From Torymus aiolomorphi (Eukaryota > Arthropoda > Insecta > Hymenoptera > Torymidae), in NCBI GenBank assembly GCA_036365515.1, contig CM070874.1, positions 175,882,297 through 175,946,296 of the forward strand: DNA of 64,000 bases. The letters are read 5' to 3'. The notes below the pieces were generated by a model. It was given only the letters and a program-made list of their open reading frames with translations. It was not told the DNA's origin and did no database searches. A program made the translations under genes and the position numbers. Position 1 is the stretch's first letter, and each line of letters starts with the position of its first letter. Shown piece after piece: positions 22,769 to 34,192 of the stretch.

Positions 22769-22909
22769 ATCCCAGGTTTAGTGCGCCCTCTGTTCATCCT
22801 GTGCGGTGGGCCCATAAGAACTAAATCACCTGTGCGACAGGAGAATAGTTCTTATGGGCCCACCGCACGGTAGTTACAGATGGCGCCGCTAAATCTGGGA
22901 TCGCAGATT
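22767..22909. mobile_element. MITE with long hairpin
   Basis: Outer inverted repeats are ATCCCAGGTTTAGTGCGCC at the left and the complement of ATCCCAGATTTAGCGGCGCC at the right. Inside, a perfect 22 bp stem (22,801-22,822 with 22,847-22,868, holding 'gtgggcccataagaact') encloses a 24 nt loop, which contains its own small stem CCTGT/ACAGG. Confidence 0.7.
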
Positions 22910-23229
22910 GTCTATGAACACCAAACGCATCATTTCAAATCGCGCAAACTTCCTAATCTCTTTGCCACGATGTCAAATCGTGTGTGCAATGATCGGGCCT
23001 TTATGGGTTATTACATATACAATTCTTAAAGTTTTATCAAAGTCAGACCGTTTTCAACACTTTCTTAAGTAAAACCGTGGAAAAAGTGATGACCCATAAG
23101 ACAACGTGTTAACGGATTAAACATGAAATTAATATTAAACTTTTTAGATTACAGAAAAAATCATACATAGTTTTTGTATTCTTGCGTAGCACTTTCTTTC
23201 AGCATAAAATGAAAACATTTTGAGCCCTA
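22910..23229. other. Interval, nothing seen
   Basis: No gene or repeat family recognised between the MITE and the 565-bp array. Confidence 0.4.
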
Positions 23230-25080
23230 GGGTCTAACATAGAAGGGTTTATTTGAATAATCAATTCCGAATTACTTGTTTAATGGAAAAGAAAATTTCC
23301 TCCTATCACAGGATACGATAAATGCAAGTCCAAATTACTTATATATTGGAAAAGAAAACTTCCTCCTATCACAGAATTCGCTATATGAAATCCCAAATTA
23401 TTTATTTATTTATTGGAAATAAAAATTTTTTCCATCATCAAGAGTTGATATTATGGTTGTTTATCAAATTAATCTAATAAATACAGGATTCAAGGATAGA
23501 ACCATTTTCGTATAAAATGAACCACCAATCGACGTCTAATTCCGGGTTGAGGCCTACGGGTGGGGAGCACGCTCAGTGTGGATACGCTATATGCAATTCC
23601 AAATTATTTATTTATTGGAAATTAAAATCTTTTCCATCATCAAGAGTTGATATTAAGGTTGTTTATCAAATTAATCTAATAAATACAATATTCAAGAATA
23701 GAATCATTTTCGTATGAAATGAACCACCAATCGATGTCTAATTCCGGGTTGAGGCCTACGGGTGAGGAGCACGCTCAGCGCTCCAGCGTGCTCCCCAGCC
23801 GTAGACTACATCAGAAGCGCGGGACTACCGGCAGTTACGGAAAGCGGGGCAGGTTGTCAGTCTTGCGACTAAACCTTTTCCACTTGGAACAGACGGCAGC
23901 TGTGATTATGAATATCTTCATTTATTGTCAATAGGATTGTTTATTGTCGAAATAAATCAATGCCGCTCTCAGCGACTTGCCTTCTCAGTTTGCCGGGTGA
24001 ATAATTGAAATGCCACGAATGAATAATTCTCGAATTCTGGAAAATTCAGTAAACTTATAATAACCTGGCATTACTACAATTAGAAAATTTGAATAATTAA
24101 TCCCGATTTACTTATTTATTCGAAAAGAAATCTCCGACCTATCACAGGGTACGCTATATGCAATCGCAAATTATTTATTGGAAATTAAAATCTTTTCCAT
24201 TATCAAGAGTTGATATTAAGATTGTTTATCAAATTAATCTAATATATACAATATTCAAGTATAGAATCATTTTCGTATGAAATGAACCACCAATTGACAT
24301 CTAATTTCGGGTTGAGGCCTACGGGTGGGGAGTACGCTCAGCGCTCCAGCGTGCTCCCCAGCCGTAGGCTACATCAGAAGCGCGGGACTACCGGCAGATA
24401 TGGAAAGCGGGGCAGATTTTCAGTCCTGCGACTAAACCTTTTCCACTTGGAACAGACGGCAGCTATGATTATGAATATCTTCATTTATTGTCAATAGGAT
24501 TGTTTATTGTCGAAATAAATCAATGCCGCTCTCAGCGACTTGCTTTCTCAGTTTACCGGGTGAATAATTGAAATGCCACGAATGAATAATTCCCGAATTC
24601 TGGCAAATTCAGTAAACTTATAATAATGTGGCATTACTACAATTAGAAAATTTGAATAATTAATCCCGATTTACTTATTTATTCGAAAAGAAATCTCCGT
24701 CCTATCACAGGATACGCTATATGCAATTCCAAATTATTTATTTATTTATTGGAAATAAAAATCTTTTCCATCATTAAGAGTTGATATTAAGGTTGTTTAT
24801 CATATTAATCTAATAAATACAGGATTCAAGGATAGAATCATTTTCGTATGAAAAGAACCACCAATCGACGTCTAATTCCGGGTTAAGGCCTACGGGTGGG
24901 GAGCACGCTCAGCGCTCGAGCGTGCTCCCCAGCCGTAGGCTACATCAGAAGCGCTGTACTAACGGCAGATACGGAATGCGAGGCAGATTTTCACTTCTGC
25001 GAGAAAACAACGTTTGCCATACTTGGAATGTACGGCAGCTGTGATTGTTTTAAATGAATATATTCATCTATTGTCAATAT
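23230..25080. repeat. 565-bp tandem array with embedded hairpins
   Basis: About 3.5 units. The anchor 'gaaccaccaatcgacgtcta' and its variants lies at about 23,519, 23,721, 24,284 and 24,855, so full units are about 563-571 bp; the first is truncated by a deletion. Each full unit contains a GC-rich hairpin: left arm 'gcctacgggtggggagcacg', right arm 'cgtgctccccagccgtaggc', loop about 9-11 nt, at 23,754-23,806, 24,317-24,369 and 24,888-24,940. Short ORFs starting MNHQ are translations of the unit. Confidence 0.85.
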
Positions 25081-26393
25081 GATTGTTTATTTACAGAAAA
25101 TGCTCTTTACAGAAAATGTCGTGCAAATAATGCGAGTTACAATGGTTTCAACTACTATAAGTTGGTAATTATCGTTTTGTTAAATGCTTACTAGTTTATA
25201 TTTCACCGTCGAATCGTCCACCGGTAAAAACTCTTTACAAAAAACCCCTTCAAAGTCTCTTTACAAAATATGTCACGCGCCCAGAATACCCCTTAATGAA
25301 GTCGAAAAAAATTGTTTAAACTTGTATGTATTGAGAATTATTATATCGAATAAAGAAATTCTTCGATTACTTAAAATTTCTTCTTGAAATTGGTCATTAG
25401 TAAATACTGAAATTAGGAAAAACCCTTCGCATGCTCTTTACAAAAAATATATCAAGCACGGATTTTCAAAAATTATGCAGGAGAGAAGTTTTTATTGCGA
25501 AGAAATCACACGTAGTAAACGTTTTCACTGTCAATAATTAACCTATTTTATTGAAATTTCAGGAGAAAATTGTATGCAAATTGCGGACAAGTATTATGTC
25601 GATGATTAGTAGGTTATGTGACCCACAAAGCTTTTCTAGGGTTTTTTGCAAATTCATTGATCATTTCAATTGAAATTGGAGAAATAATTAAAAGTTACTG
25701 ACCGAATTGCACACAAATCTTCGTAATTCTAAATGTTGAGAATTCCGTATGTAATTCATATCGTACAAGCGATATTCAAACACGCTTCGCGCGTACTTTT
25801 CTGTTTTTGAGGTTATGCATGCTATCTTCATTATCTTTTACTTTTAACTTATTTAAGTATTTTTTCAAAGTCAGAACTTAATCATTTTTATACTACTCTA
25901 AATGTAAAAATTACATTTAAAAAACATTCAAACTTTAAATTCCAAACAGTAAATTTCTCGCGCCTTCTTCTTATTGACCAATCAAAGTCAAGCCTTTAGA
26001 TGCTTCAACATCGCCGCTCATCACTTTTCACCTCAAGAAGGGAATATCGTATTATTGCGAATACAGTACCACTTCCCATTTATAAGTACATTGATTTCGG
26101 CGATCCCGTAAAAACTTATATTACAGAGTAGTAGTACTCTGAATAAGTACGTGTCACAAATTTCATGTAAAACATGTGCAAATAAGTAATCTGTAAGGAG
26201 TGGATGAACCATAAACAACCACACTTTATAACCGCGACAGCTACATCTGTTTATGGTAGCGCCATCTATTGCACCGAGAAATGAACACATGTTACACACT
26301 TACACTCTGCATATAGGTTATGTATACATATGTAGCTGGCTATATTAGCATACAATATAAAATTATACTTTTTGCAAGTTTTCGAAAAAAGAG
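25081..26393. other. AT-rich interval, nothing assigned
   Basis: No recognisable gene. 'ctctttaca(g/a)aaaa' recurs several times between 25,100 and 25,450. No convincing coding frame. Confidence 0.4.
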
Positions 26394-26579
26394 CTCTGGT
26401 ACACCGTAAGTTAGTGCAAAACAAACATTCCATTCAATTTTGGAGCAAAACTGTTTATTATCCTTGAAGATTTTCAATTCCCCAATTTGGGGAACTGAAA
26501 ATTTTTGACAATAATTAACAGATCTGGTTGTTAATTTATTTAAATTATTCCTTATTCGCTAACTTACAATGTACCAGAG
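26394..26579. mobile_element. MITE with CTCTGGTAC inverted ends
   Basis: The left end CTCTGGTACACCGTAAGTTA pairs with the complement of the right end (CTCTGGTACATTGTAAGTTA). A second imperfect stem lies in the middle ('gaagattttcaattcccc' with 'ggggaactgaaaatttt'). The target duplication is not clear. Confidence 0.7.
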
Positions 26580-26989
26580 TTGTTTTGTCGAAATATTTAG
26601 TCTTTAATGACTGAAAAAATTAAAATGATGAAAAATCAGTATGTCGGTAAGGTAGAGTCAATTTTTTGTGCTCACATGGCCTTAAATATAAAAATGAAAA
26701 TAAAAATCAGTTATGATAACGAATTTTAATAATAGAAAGTAAAATTACAGCAATTACACGCAAAAGCGAGTAGTACATATAATAATTAGCTATTATACAA
26801 ATACTTAATGAAGTATATCAAAATAATATATTTAATAAGTGTATAATAGGTACATTTAAAGTATATTCATTGTTTAAAGAATTTCAAAAAATTTTAATAT
26901 GAGCAATATGATAGTCTCAACTCTGTATAAACGCAGAGAGCAATTTTTTGAAATAAACAATTATACTAAATATGATTACTCATCATTCA
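26580..26989. other. AT-rich interval, nothing seen
   Basis: No supported feature. Confidence 0.4.
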
Positions 26990-27275
26990 TTTAAGTTTTT
27001 GTTAATTAACTCTTTAATTAACTCGTTACTTAACCCATACTTTAACTCATCATTTTAACCCTTTTCTTAAACCTTTTCTTAACACTTTTTAACCCTTTTT
27101 AAACCTCTTTTAACCTCTTTTTTAAACCATTTTAAAAACCCTCTTCAACCCTTCTTTTAAACCTTTTTTAACCCTTCTTAACCCTTTACTTAACTATTTA
27201 CTTAACCCTTTTTGAACCCTTTACTTAACCCTTTACTTAGCCCTTTACTTAGCCGTTTACTTAACCCTTTATATA
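26990..27275. repeat. Degenerate TTAACCCTTT-like simple repeat
   Basis: About 25 irregular units of 'ttaaccctttact' or 'ttaaacctttt' with 9-13 bp spacing. It is too irregular, and the wrong motif, for insect telomeric TTAGG. Confidence 0.75.
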
Positions 27276-27361
27276 AATGAACTACTGGGTAAAGATGGAC
27301 GGCCAGACGGACGGACGGTTGGACATTTTGGCTTTTTAATATATAGTAGAAGATATAGTAG

Positions 27362-28124
27362 CCCGGATAGCACAAGACGTTTTTTAAACGTCATTATGAC
27401 GTCAAATATTAAACCTCGCGACGTCAGAAATATAAGTTGATCAAACGTCATAATGACGTCAGTAAAACGTTGAAAATGTCCGAAGAATTATTTATCCTGT
27501 AATATTAATTACTATAAAAACGTCATAAAAACGTCATAAAAACTTCATAAAAAGTCATAAAAACATCATTAAACGTCATAAAAACATCATAAAAACATCA
27601 TAAAAACGTCATAAAACCGGAATAAATACGTCATAAAGGCATTATACTCATATATTTTTCGAAATCTTTGGAATTAATCCATCTTTTTTTCTCGCTAGAT
27701 GGCGTAGAACAATCTCAAAGTAGAAAAATGAGGTTCAGTCTATAAGAGCAAATATTGAAAGAGAGGGTGGGGGGGCTTCTTCATACATAAATATTATACG
27801 CCTGCTTAGACATATATATAAAGATGTAATGTATAAATGATGTTTTTATGACGTTTTTTATGACGTTTTTATCACGTTTTATATGACGTTTCTATAACGT
27901 TTATTGTATGTTCTTCCAACATTTTTCTAACGTCCTTCTAACAGATTTTTAATCTTTTTATGACGTCGAAAAAATGAAAAGAAATATCGGTAGAAAAATA
28001 CTGCGGACATTTTCAACGTCTTACTGACGTTATTATGACGTTTGAGCAACTTATATTTCTGACGTCGCGAGGTTTAAAATTTGACGTCATAATGACGTTT
28101 AAAAAACGTCTTGTGTTATCCGGG
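27362..28124. mobile_element. Foldback element with ACGTCATAAAA arrays
   Basis: Terminal inverted repeats of about 120 bp begin CCCGGATAGCACAAGACG at the left and (complement) CCCGGATAACACAAGACG at the right. They contain repeated palindromic ACGTCATTATGACGTC boxes. Internal to each TIR is an array of 11 bp ACGTCATAAAA units (27,518-27,625) or their complement (27,838-27,915). The centre is non-coding, with an oligo-G tract near 27,768. No transposase; target duplication not clear; superfamily unassigned. Confidence 0.8.
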
Positions 28125-28193
28125 AGATTGCTATAGTATTTTACGATTCCCTTAAGCCTTAATTTGCTTTTTTTTATTGGAAATTATTAATAT

Positions 28194-28740
28194 TCAAAAT
28201 GTGGTATTGTGACGGTCACGCTGATGGGTTTGGCTGCTAGTTTCAGGCTCATCAATTTCATAACAATTTGTTGGTGTTAAAAAGATAGTTTTAGGGTTCA
28301 TCTTTGGATATTGAATGACGGTGTTAAGGGGTTGTTGAATTTTTTCACTTAGTTCTTTACCAATATTATTGAAGTAGTTGTTTATTGTATTTGCTATATC
28401 CATTGGATTAGTAATTTTTTGCATATTTATGTCATATATTTGGTTTATACTGACTCTTTTTTTTATATTTTTGCCTAATTTAGAATTTATTATTTTCCAT
28501 AAACTTCTTGGATTACTGCTATTTCGTTGAACTTGTTCACGGTTAAACAATAATTTGGTTTCATTAATAACCTTATTTAATATCTTAACATAATTTTTAT
28601 ATTCAGCCTTTTTTGTATCGTTATTTGTGTCTGCTCTCCATATCTTATATAGTAATTCTTTTTTATTACACGATATTATAATTGATTTGGAAATCCACCT
28701 ACTTCTAGGTGTTATTTTAGTTAGTTTTTTCTTATGTTTG
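28194..28740 (-). pseudogene. Non-LTR retrotransposon (CR1/Jockey-like) fragment
   Basis: A single minus-strand frame of about 180 codons encodes the linker between endonuclease and reverse transcriptase of a LINE. It contains KITPRSRWISKSIIISCN, then NKKELLYKIWRADTN, then LWKIINSKLGKN and DIANTINNYFNNIGKELSEK. Family knowledge: W(I/F)...KKLWxxIN and NxFNxxFxxIG are hallmarks of CR1/L2/Jockey-group ORF2. The catalytic endonuclease and RT domains are absent. The 5' side stops at the inverted PLE pair (28,734). Confidence 0.75.
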
Positions 28741-28820
28741 AAAGATACTTATGGATCAGGATGGGGCTTTTTTAATACAAAAAAAGAGACTTGATCTTTT
28801 TTTCTGTAAATGCTTCAAAG

Positions 28821-28856
28821 CGACGTTTCGTCGGCTTGGTCTGCCGACCTCTTCAG
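28821..28856 (-). other. Hammerhead-like motif, PLE B left end
   Basis: Minus strand: CTGAAGAG, 6 bp stem GTCGGC/GCCGAC with loop AGACCAA, then GAAACGTCG. Same arrangement as the other PLE ends in this window, with one extra G relative to the canonical core. Confidence 0.45.
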
Positions 28857-29133
28857 GCTAGATGTTTATTAAATAAAAATACAGAATTACAAATCACGTA
28901 TAACATTCGATAAAAAAACCAATGATATATAAAAAAAAGGAAACGAACCCTATTTACCTTAAACGTTGGCACAAGTCAACGAGTCAAAATTTATAACGAT
29001 GTACAGTCATATTAACACTTACGGCTAGTGGCAAAGAACATTAACGTACATATCAATTTATACACAACGCTATCAAAATAGACGAAAGTATTGAAGTAGT
29101 CAATCATAACAAAAACAATCATGACGTTAGCAG

Positions 29134-30575
29134 TTAAAATTTCGAAAGTAAAGGAAAATAAATGCGGTTAAGTGTATAAATATCCTCTTTCTTGTTTATA
29201 CTGTGTTTGTTACATTTTATGTGTATCATTTCCGATAAGAGTCTTTTTTTATAATTCCGCTCAATGTCTATAATTTTTGTGTCGTCCCAATTAAATTCAT
29301 GATTCAAACTATTTTTGTGGGTGTGTACTACGGACTCGATGTTTTTGTTTTTCTTATGTTCATTGATTCTTGTTTTTAAAGAACGTTTGATTTCACCAAT
29401 GTACGTAGCTGGGCAATTTTTACAAGTAAATTTGTACACCACACCTGTTTGATCCCATTTGTCAGACTTATCTTTCCCCAATTTAATCACGGAGTTCATA
29501 CTTTTATTCACTGTGGGAATCGTGGTAATATTGTATTGCTTAAAAATTGAAGAAATTCTTTCGTAATTGTTAGTGAACGGTAATTGAATCTTAGGCATTT
29601 TTTGGAACATTGATTTTTTATGTGTGTTTTTGTTGATGAATTTTGATTTATATTTTAGATACTGTAGACGTGTTTTAATATTTTTATCAATGAAAGTAGA
29701 AGGATACTCATTAAGAATTAACATATTTTTAATTTTTTCAAATTCTCGAAATGAAATCGCTTGTCTGAAAGTACAATCGCTCTGTCAGTTAAGTTATAGA
29801 TGATATTTCTTTTTTGCTGGATTGGATGTTTTGAAAGAAAATTAATTACTCTACTTGAAGAAGTTGGCTTTTGATACCAATTTGTACTAATTCTATTGTT
29901 TTCTTTAATTAATGTCATATCTAAAAAGCTAATACTATTATTATTTTCTATTTCATATGTGAATTGTAAACTTTTGTGGTATGAATTAAAAATGGAAACT
30001 ACCAGATCAATGTGTTCTCTTTTTATGCACATAATAGTGTCATCAACATATCTATAATAAAAAAGTGGTACACAATTATATTTATTCTTCAAGGTTTGTA
30101 AACACATTTTTTCCAAATCATCCATAACAATATCAGCAAAGAGTGGAGAGATTGGGGAACCCATCGGTGTACCGTATATTTGTTTGTAAACCTTGTTATT
30201 GAAAGAGAAGTAAGTGTTGTCATATAAGAAACGGATACACTTTTTTATTTCATCTATGGGAATTAAACATTTGTTCATGATAGAACGCACGCGTTTATCG
30301 ATACTGTCACATACAAGCTCCACCGGAATGCTAGTAAATAACGATTTGACATCTAAAGATAATAAAATGTGCTCATCCTGTAATTTGAAATTCTTTAATT
30401 TAACTTTTAGTTCAAAACTATTATTGATGTGGGATTCCGGTAACTTAATTGAATCTTTTAATTCTTTATAAATAATTTCGGCTAAAAGGTGAGTAGGACT
30501 ATTTACTAGTGATATGATCGGGCGAAGTGGCGCATTTTCCTTGTGTATTTTTGGCAGGCCGTAACCTTTTGCAAT
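29134..30575 (-). pseudogene. PLE RT plus GIY-YIG, longer inverted copy
   Basis: The reverse-transcriptase frame runs from the inversion point (about 30,575), with YGLPKIHKENAPLRPIIS. It continues through motif A LLSLDVKSLFTSIP, motif B GTPMGSPISPLFADIVMDDL, catalytic YRYVDDTIM and SISFLDMTL, to a stop at 29,718. The endonuclease frame (29,724-29,134) then takes over one base out of register at 'aaaaaattaaaaatatg'; it carries GVVYKFTCKNC and TYIGEIKRSLKTRINEHKK. So a frameshift separates RT and endonuclease. The N-terminal third is missing. The same shift exists in the plus copy, so it predates the inversion. Confidence 0.9.
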
Positions 30576-31596
30576 CTCTCCACTCTTTGCTGATATTGTT
30601 ATGGATGATTTGGAAAAAATGTGTTTACAAACCTTGAAGAATAAATATAATTGTGTACCACTTTTTTATTATAGATATGTTGATGACACTATTATGTGCA
30701 TAAAAAGAGAACACATTGATCTGGTAGTTTCCATTTTTAATTCATACCACAAAAGTTTACAATTCACATATGAAATAGAAAATAATAATAGTATTAGCTT
30801 TTTAGATATGACATTAATTAAAGAAAACAATAGAATTAGTACAAATTGGTATCAAAAGCCAACTTCTTCAAGTAGAGTAATTAATTTTCTTTCAAAACAT
30901 CCAATCCAGCAAAAAAGAAATATCATCTATAACTTAACTGACAGAGCGATTGTACTTTCAGACAAGCGATTTCATTTCGAGAATTTGAAAAAATTAAAAA
31001 TATGTTAATTCTTAATGAGTATCCTTCTACTTTCATTGATAAAAATATTAAAACACGTCTACAGTATCTAAAATATAAATCAAAATTCATCAACAAAAAC
31101 ACACATAAAAAATCAATGTTCCAAAAAATGCCTAAGATTCAATTACCGTTCACTAACAATTACGAAAGAATTTCTTCAATTTTTAAGCAATACAATATTA
31201 CCACGATTCCCACAGTGAATAAAAGTATGAACTCCGTGATTAAATTGGGGAAAGATAAGTCTGACAAATGGGATCAAACAGGTGTGGTGTACAAATTTAC
31301 TTGTAAAAATTGCCCAGCTACGTACATTGGTGAAACCAAACGTTCTTTAAAAACAAGAATCAATGAACATAAGAAAAACAAAAACATCGAGTCCGTAGTA
31401 CACACCCACAAAAATAGTTTGAATCATGAATTTAATTGGGACGACACAAAAATTATAGACATTGAGCGGAATTATAAAAAAGACTCTTATCGGAAATGAT
31501 ACACATAAAATGTAACAAACACAGTATAAACAAGAAAGAGGATATTTATACACTTAACCGCATTTATTTTCCTTTACTTTCGAAATTTTAACTGCT
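30572..31596 (+). pseudogene. PLE RT/GIY-YIG, shorter inverted copy
   Basis: The frame opens at DIVMDDLEKMCLQ, includes YRYVDDTIM, and ends at the shared RT stop (31,008). The endonuclease frame from 31,002 has TYIGETKRSLKTRINEHKK. It is cut short at 31,499 by loss of one A in a homopolymer (six here, seven T's on the opposite copy), which removes the normal C-terminus. Nearly identical to the minus partner. Confidence 0.88.
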
Positions 31597-31868
31597 AACG
31601 TCATGATTGTTTTTGTTATGATTGACTACTTCAATACTTTCGTCTATTTTGATAGCGTTGTGTATAAATTGATATGTACGTTAATGTTCTTTGCCACTAG
31701 CCGTAAGTGTTAATATGACTGTACATCGTTATAAATTTTGACTCGTTGACTTGTGCCAACGTTTAAGGTAAATAGGGTTCGTTTCCTTTTTTTTATATAT
31801 CATTGGTTTTTTTATCGAATGTTATACGTGATTTGTAATTCTGTATTTTTATTTAATAAACATCTAGC

Positions 31869-31904
31869 CTGAAGAGGTCGGCAGACCAAGCCGACGAAAC
31901 GTCG
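31869..31904 (+). other. Hammerhead-like motif, PLE B right end
   Basis: Identical to the left-end motif in inverted orientation: CTGAAGAG, GTCGGC/GCCGAC stem, GAAACGTCG. Confidence 0.45.
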
Positions 31905-31991
31905 CTTTGAAGCATTTACAGAAAAAAAGATCAAGTCTCTTTTTTTGTATTAAAAAAGCCCCATCCTGATCCATAAGTATCTTTCAAACAT

Positions 31992-32252
31992 GAATAATAT
32001 GGAGGGCGATAAATTCACATCTCAAAGTTTTTTCTTATCATTAAGGGGGTGCCATACTCGATTTTAAAGAACAAAACTACTTTATCATAGGAGTATGGCG
32101 GTAATATACAAAAATTTGCCGTTAAGTGGCGTCGCGCACTATTCCGTTATGGCGTGTTTCCGACCGAAGTTGAAACAGTAAACAAGCGTTTTTTACATAT
32201 TTTGAGGCGCAGAATTCAAATTTGGTGGTTTCCAGGCTAAAAAACGGTGAAT
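31992..32252. other. Short unique interval
   Basis: No gene seen. It ends with the 16 bp sequence 'ctaaaaaacggtgaat' (32,237-32,252), which is repeated after element C. Confidence 0.5.
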
Positions 32253-32343
32253 ATCGTTAAAGTACGTTCGTGATATTTAAGTTTATTTGGAAAGGCGGAC
32301 ATCAAACGAACCAATGAATAAGCGAATATTATTTTTTATTAGC

Positions 32344-32381
32344 CGACGTTTCGGGAGCGTTAGATATACTCCCCTCTTCAG
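32344..32381 (-). other. Hammerhead-like motif, PLE C left arm
   Basis: Minus strand: CTGAAGAG, stem GGGAG/CTCCC, then GAAACGTCGG. Confidence 0.45.
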
Positions 32382-32810
32382 GGCTACAAGATATGTAAAA
32401 ATGGTAAATGTACAACGTCATGATATTTTTTTAAATAAGAAAAACAAGTCGGAGAATTCCATAAAATTTTTTACCATAAACAATTATTCAGTCATTATTA
32501 AAACATTCGGTCCTGCCGCACATACATCCACGAGAACTACACCAAACTTTGAGGAAAACGTTAAGAAAATTCAAAATTTAAAAATAATATTGTATTGAAT
32601 TAAGAATAAAATAGATATCAAACTGTAACTTACTACCAACTTATGCGTAATTCTCTCATGATTACTATCGGATAAGGCGAGTGCCATCTCCGATAAATAA
32701 ACTAACAATGAGAGGCATATGTGACTTGTTAAACGGGGGAACAACAGGCGATTTGGAAAAACTGTTGGGGATCAAGGGTAGGGAGGCAAGAGCTGGAAGT
32801 GGGAGAAACG

Positions 32811-33109
32811 GCACATATTGGAATGAGCAAAAGAAAAATGAATTTACGTATTAATGAACAGAATAGAGACGTAAAAAATTGCGTTAATACTTCTGCCTTA
32901 GCCATGCATGTGTCAGAAACAGGACACAATATAGACTTCGAAAAAGCCAAAATCCTTGACAAAGAATCTAACTTTTTTAGACGCTCTTTTTCGGAAATGC
33001 TTAACATCTACTATCACAGCATACTCTTAACCGCATAGAAGACACCCAATTTCTAAAAAAATCATATAAAGACACTGTGAAATTGATCAGACTGCATTGC
33101 AATTCTTAG
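32811..33109 (+). pseudogene. PLE GIY-YIG C-terminal fragment
   Basis: The frame starts inside the endonuclease domain: AHIGMSKRKMNLRINEQNRD, then MHVSETGHNIDFEKAKILD and RRSFSEMLNIYYH. After a frame break near 33,015 it continues NRIEDTQFLKKSYKD to a stop at 33,109. The canonical EH of the RIxEH box is EQ here. All of the RT is missing. It sits exactly between the two inverted arms. Confidence 0.8.
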
Positions 33110-33751
33110 CTCGGTGCTGTGTGTCGGTGCATTCGCCTTTCCATACTCCTTTTCCCCATTCTATACGTCCATGAGCCTGCCGAATGATTGGGAGCGCACG
33201 TGAACGTGGAAGTGGCACACACGAGCACGTTTACTTAGCGAGGACTCTCTCGCTGTATAGGCTTAGCTCTGCCCACTTCCTCGTTTCGTGCGCTCCTATA
33301 TCACTCGAACAGCTCCGTGTGCCGTTTCTCCCACTTCCAGCTCTTGCCTCCCTACCCTTGATCCCCAACAGTTTTTCCAAATCGCCTGTTGTTCCCCCGT
33401 TTAACAAGTCACATATGCCTCTCATTGTTAGTTTATTTATCGGAGATGGCACTCGCCTTATCCGATAGTAATCATGAGAGAATTACGCATAAGTTGGTAG
33501 TAAGTTACAGTTTGATATCTATTTTATTCTTAATTCAATACAATATTATTTTTAAATTTTGAATTTTCTTAACGTTTTCCTCAAAGTTTGGTGTAGTTCT
33601 CGTGGATGTATGTGCGGCAGGACCGAATGTTTTAATAATGACTGAATAATTGTTTATGGTAAAAAATTTTATGGAATTCTCCGACTTGTTTTTCTTATTT
33701 AAAAAAATATCATGACGTTGTACATTTACCATTTTTACATATCTTGTAGCC

Positions 33752-33790
33752 CTGAAGAGGGGAGTATATCTAACGCTCCCGAAACGTCGG
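33752..33790 (+). other. Hammerhead-like motif, PLE C right arm
   Basis: CTGAAGAG, stem GGGAG/CTCCC with loop TATATCTAACG, then GAAACGTCGG; the mirror of 32,344-32,381. Confidence 0.45.
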
Positions 33791-33867
33791 CTAATAAAAA
33801 ATAATATTCGCTTATTCATTGGTTCGTTTGATGTCCGCCTTTCCAAATAAACTAAAAAACGGTGAAT

Positions 33868-34192
33868 TTGTTTGTCACCAACAATTTTATTTAAAAAATT
33901 GCTCTTTTTATAAGATGTAAATTTAGAATAAAACTAACATTTCATTTTAAGGAAAAAAAATACTTTGAAATAATGTATCATGTTTTGGTAAACACAAAAA
34001 CAGTGAATTGCCATATAATTGTTAATAACAAATAAACAGATCATTTATTCTGATTGGTTTACTGAGACTTATTTCAACGTATTTTTTTTTCTTAAAATAG
34101 AATGACGTTTTTTTTATTCTGAATTTAAATTTTATATAAAAAAAGCAAATTTTTTGGACAAAATTATTAGTACCAAAATAAATAACCATTTT
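33868..34192. other. AT-rich interval, nothing seen
   Basis: No supported feature before duplication copy B. Confidence 0.4.

Larger units (their letters stand above)
28734..31991. mobile_element. Penelope-like pair B in inverted orientation
   Basis: 28,734-30,155 (minus copy) is repeated inverted at 30,572-31,991 (plus copy) with very high identity. The 416 bp between belongs only to the longer minus copy. Both outer ends carry the element 3' tail and a hammerhead-like motif, and both run to the same 'atgtttgaaagatac' end. The 5' parts face each other, and the plus copy is 5'-truncated just after RT motif B begins. Confidence 0.9.
32253..33851. mobile_element. Penelope-like locus C with inverted pseudo-LTRs
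   Basis: Arms of about 525 bp (32,280-32,810 and 33,320-33,851) are inverted copies, so identical 103-codon frames appear on both strands. They flank the end of a GIY-YIG frame and a short tail. The 16 bp string CTAAAAAACGGTGAAT occurs at 32,237-32,252 and 33,852-33,867, a likely target duplication. About 27 extra bases lie between the left duplication and the left arm; short end extensions are known for PLEs. Confidence 0.8.

Noticed and set aside
26990..27275. Telomeric repeat
   Set aside because: The motif is TTAACCCTTT-like, irregular in length, and not insect TTAGG; it is internal.
32287..33846. Two identical 103-codon frames on opposite strands
   Set aside because: They are the inverted arms of PLE locus C read in one frame; there is no protein family resemblance.
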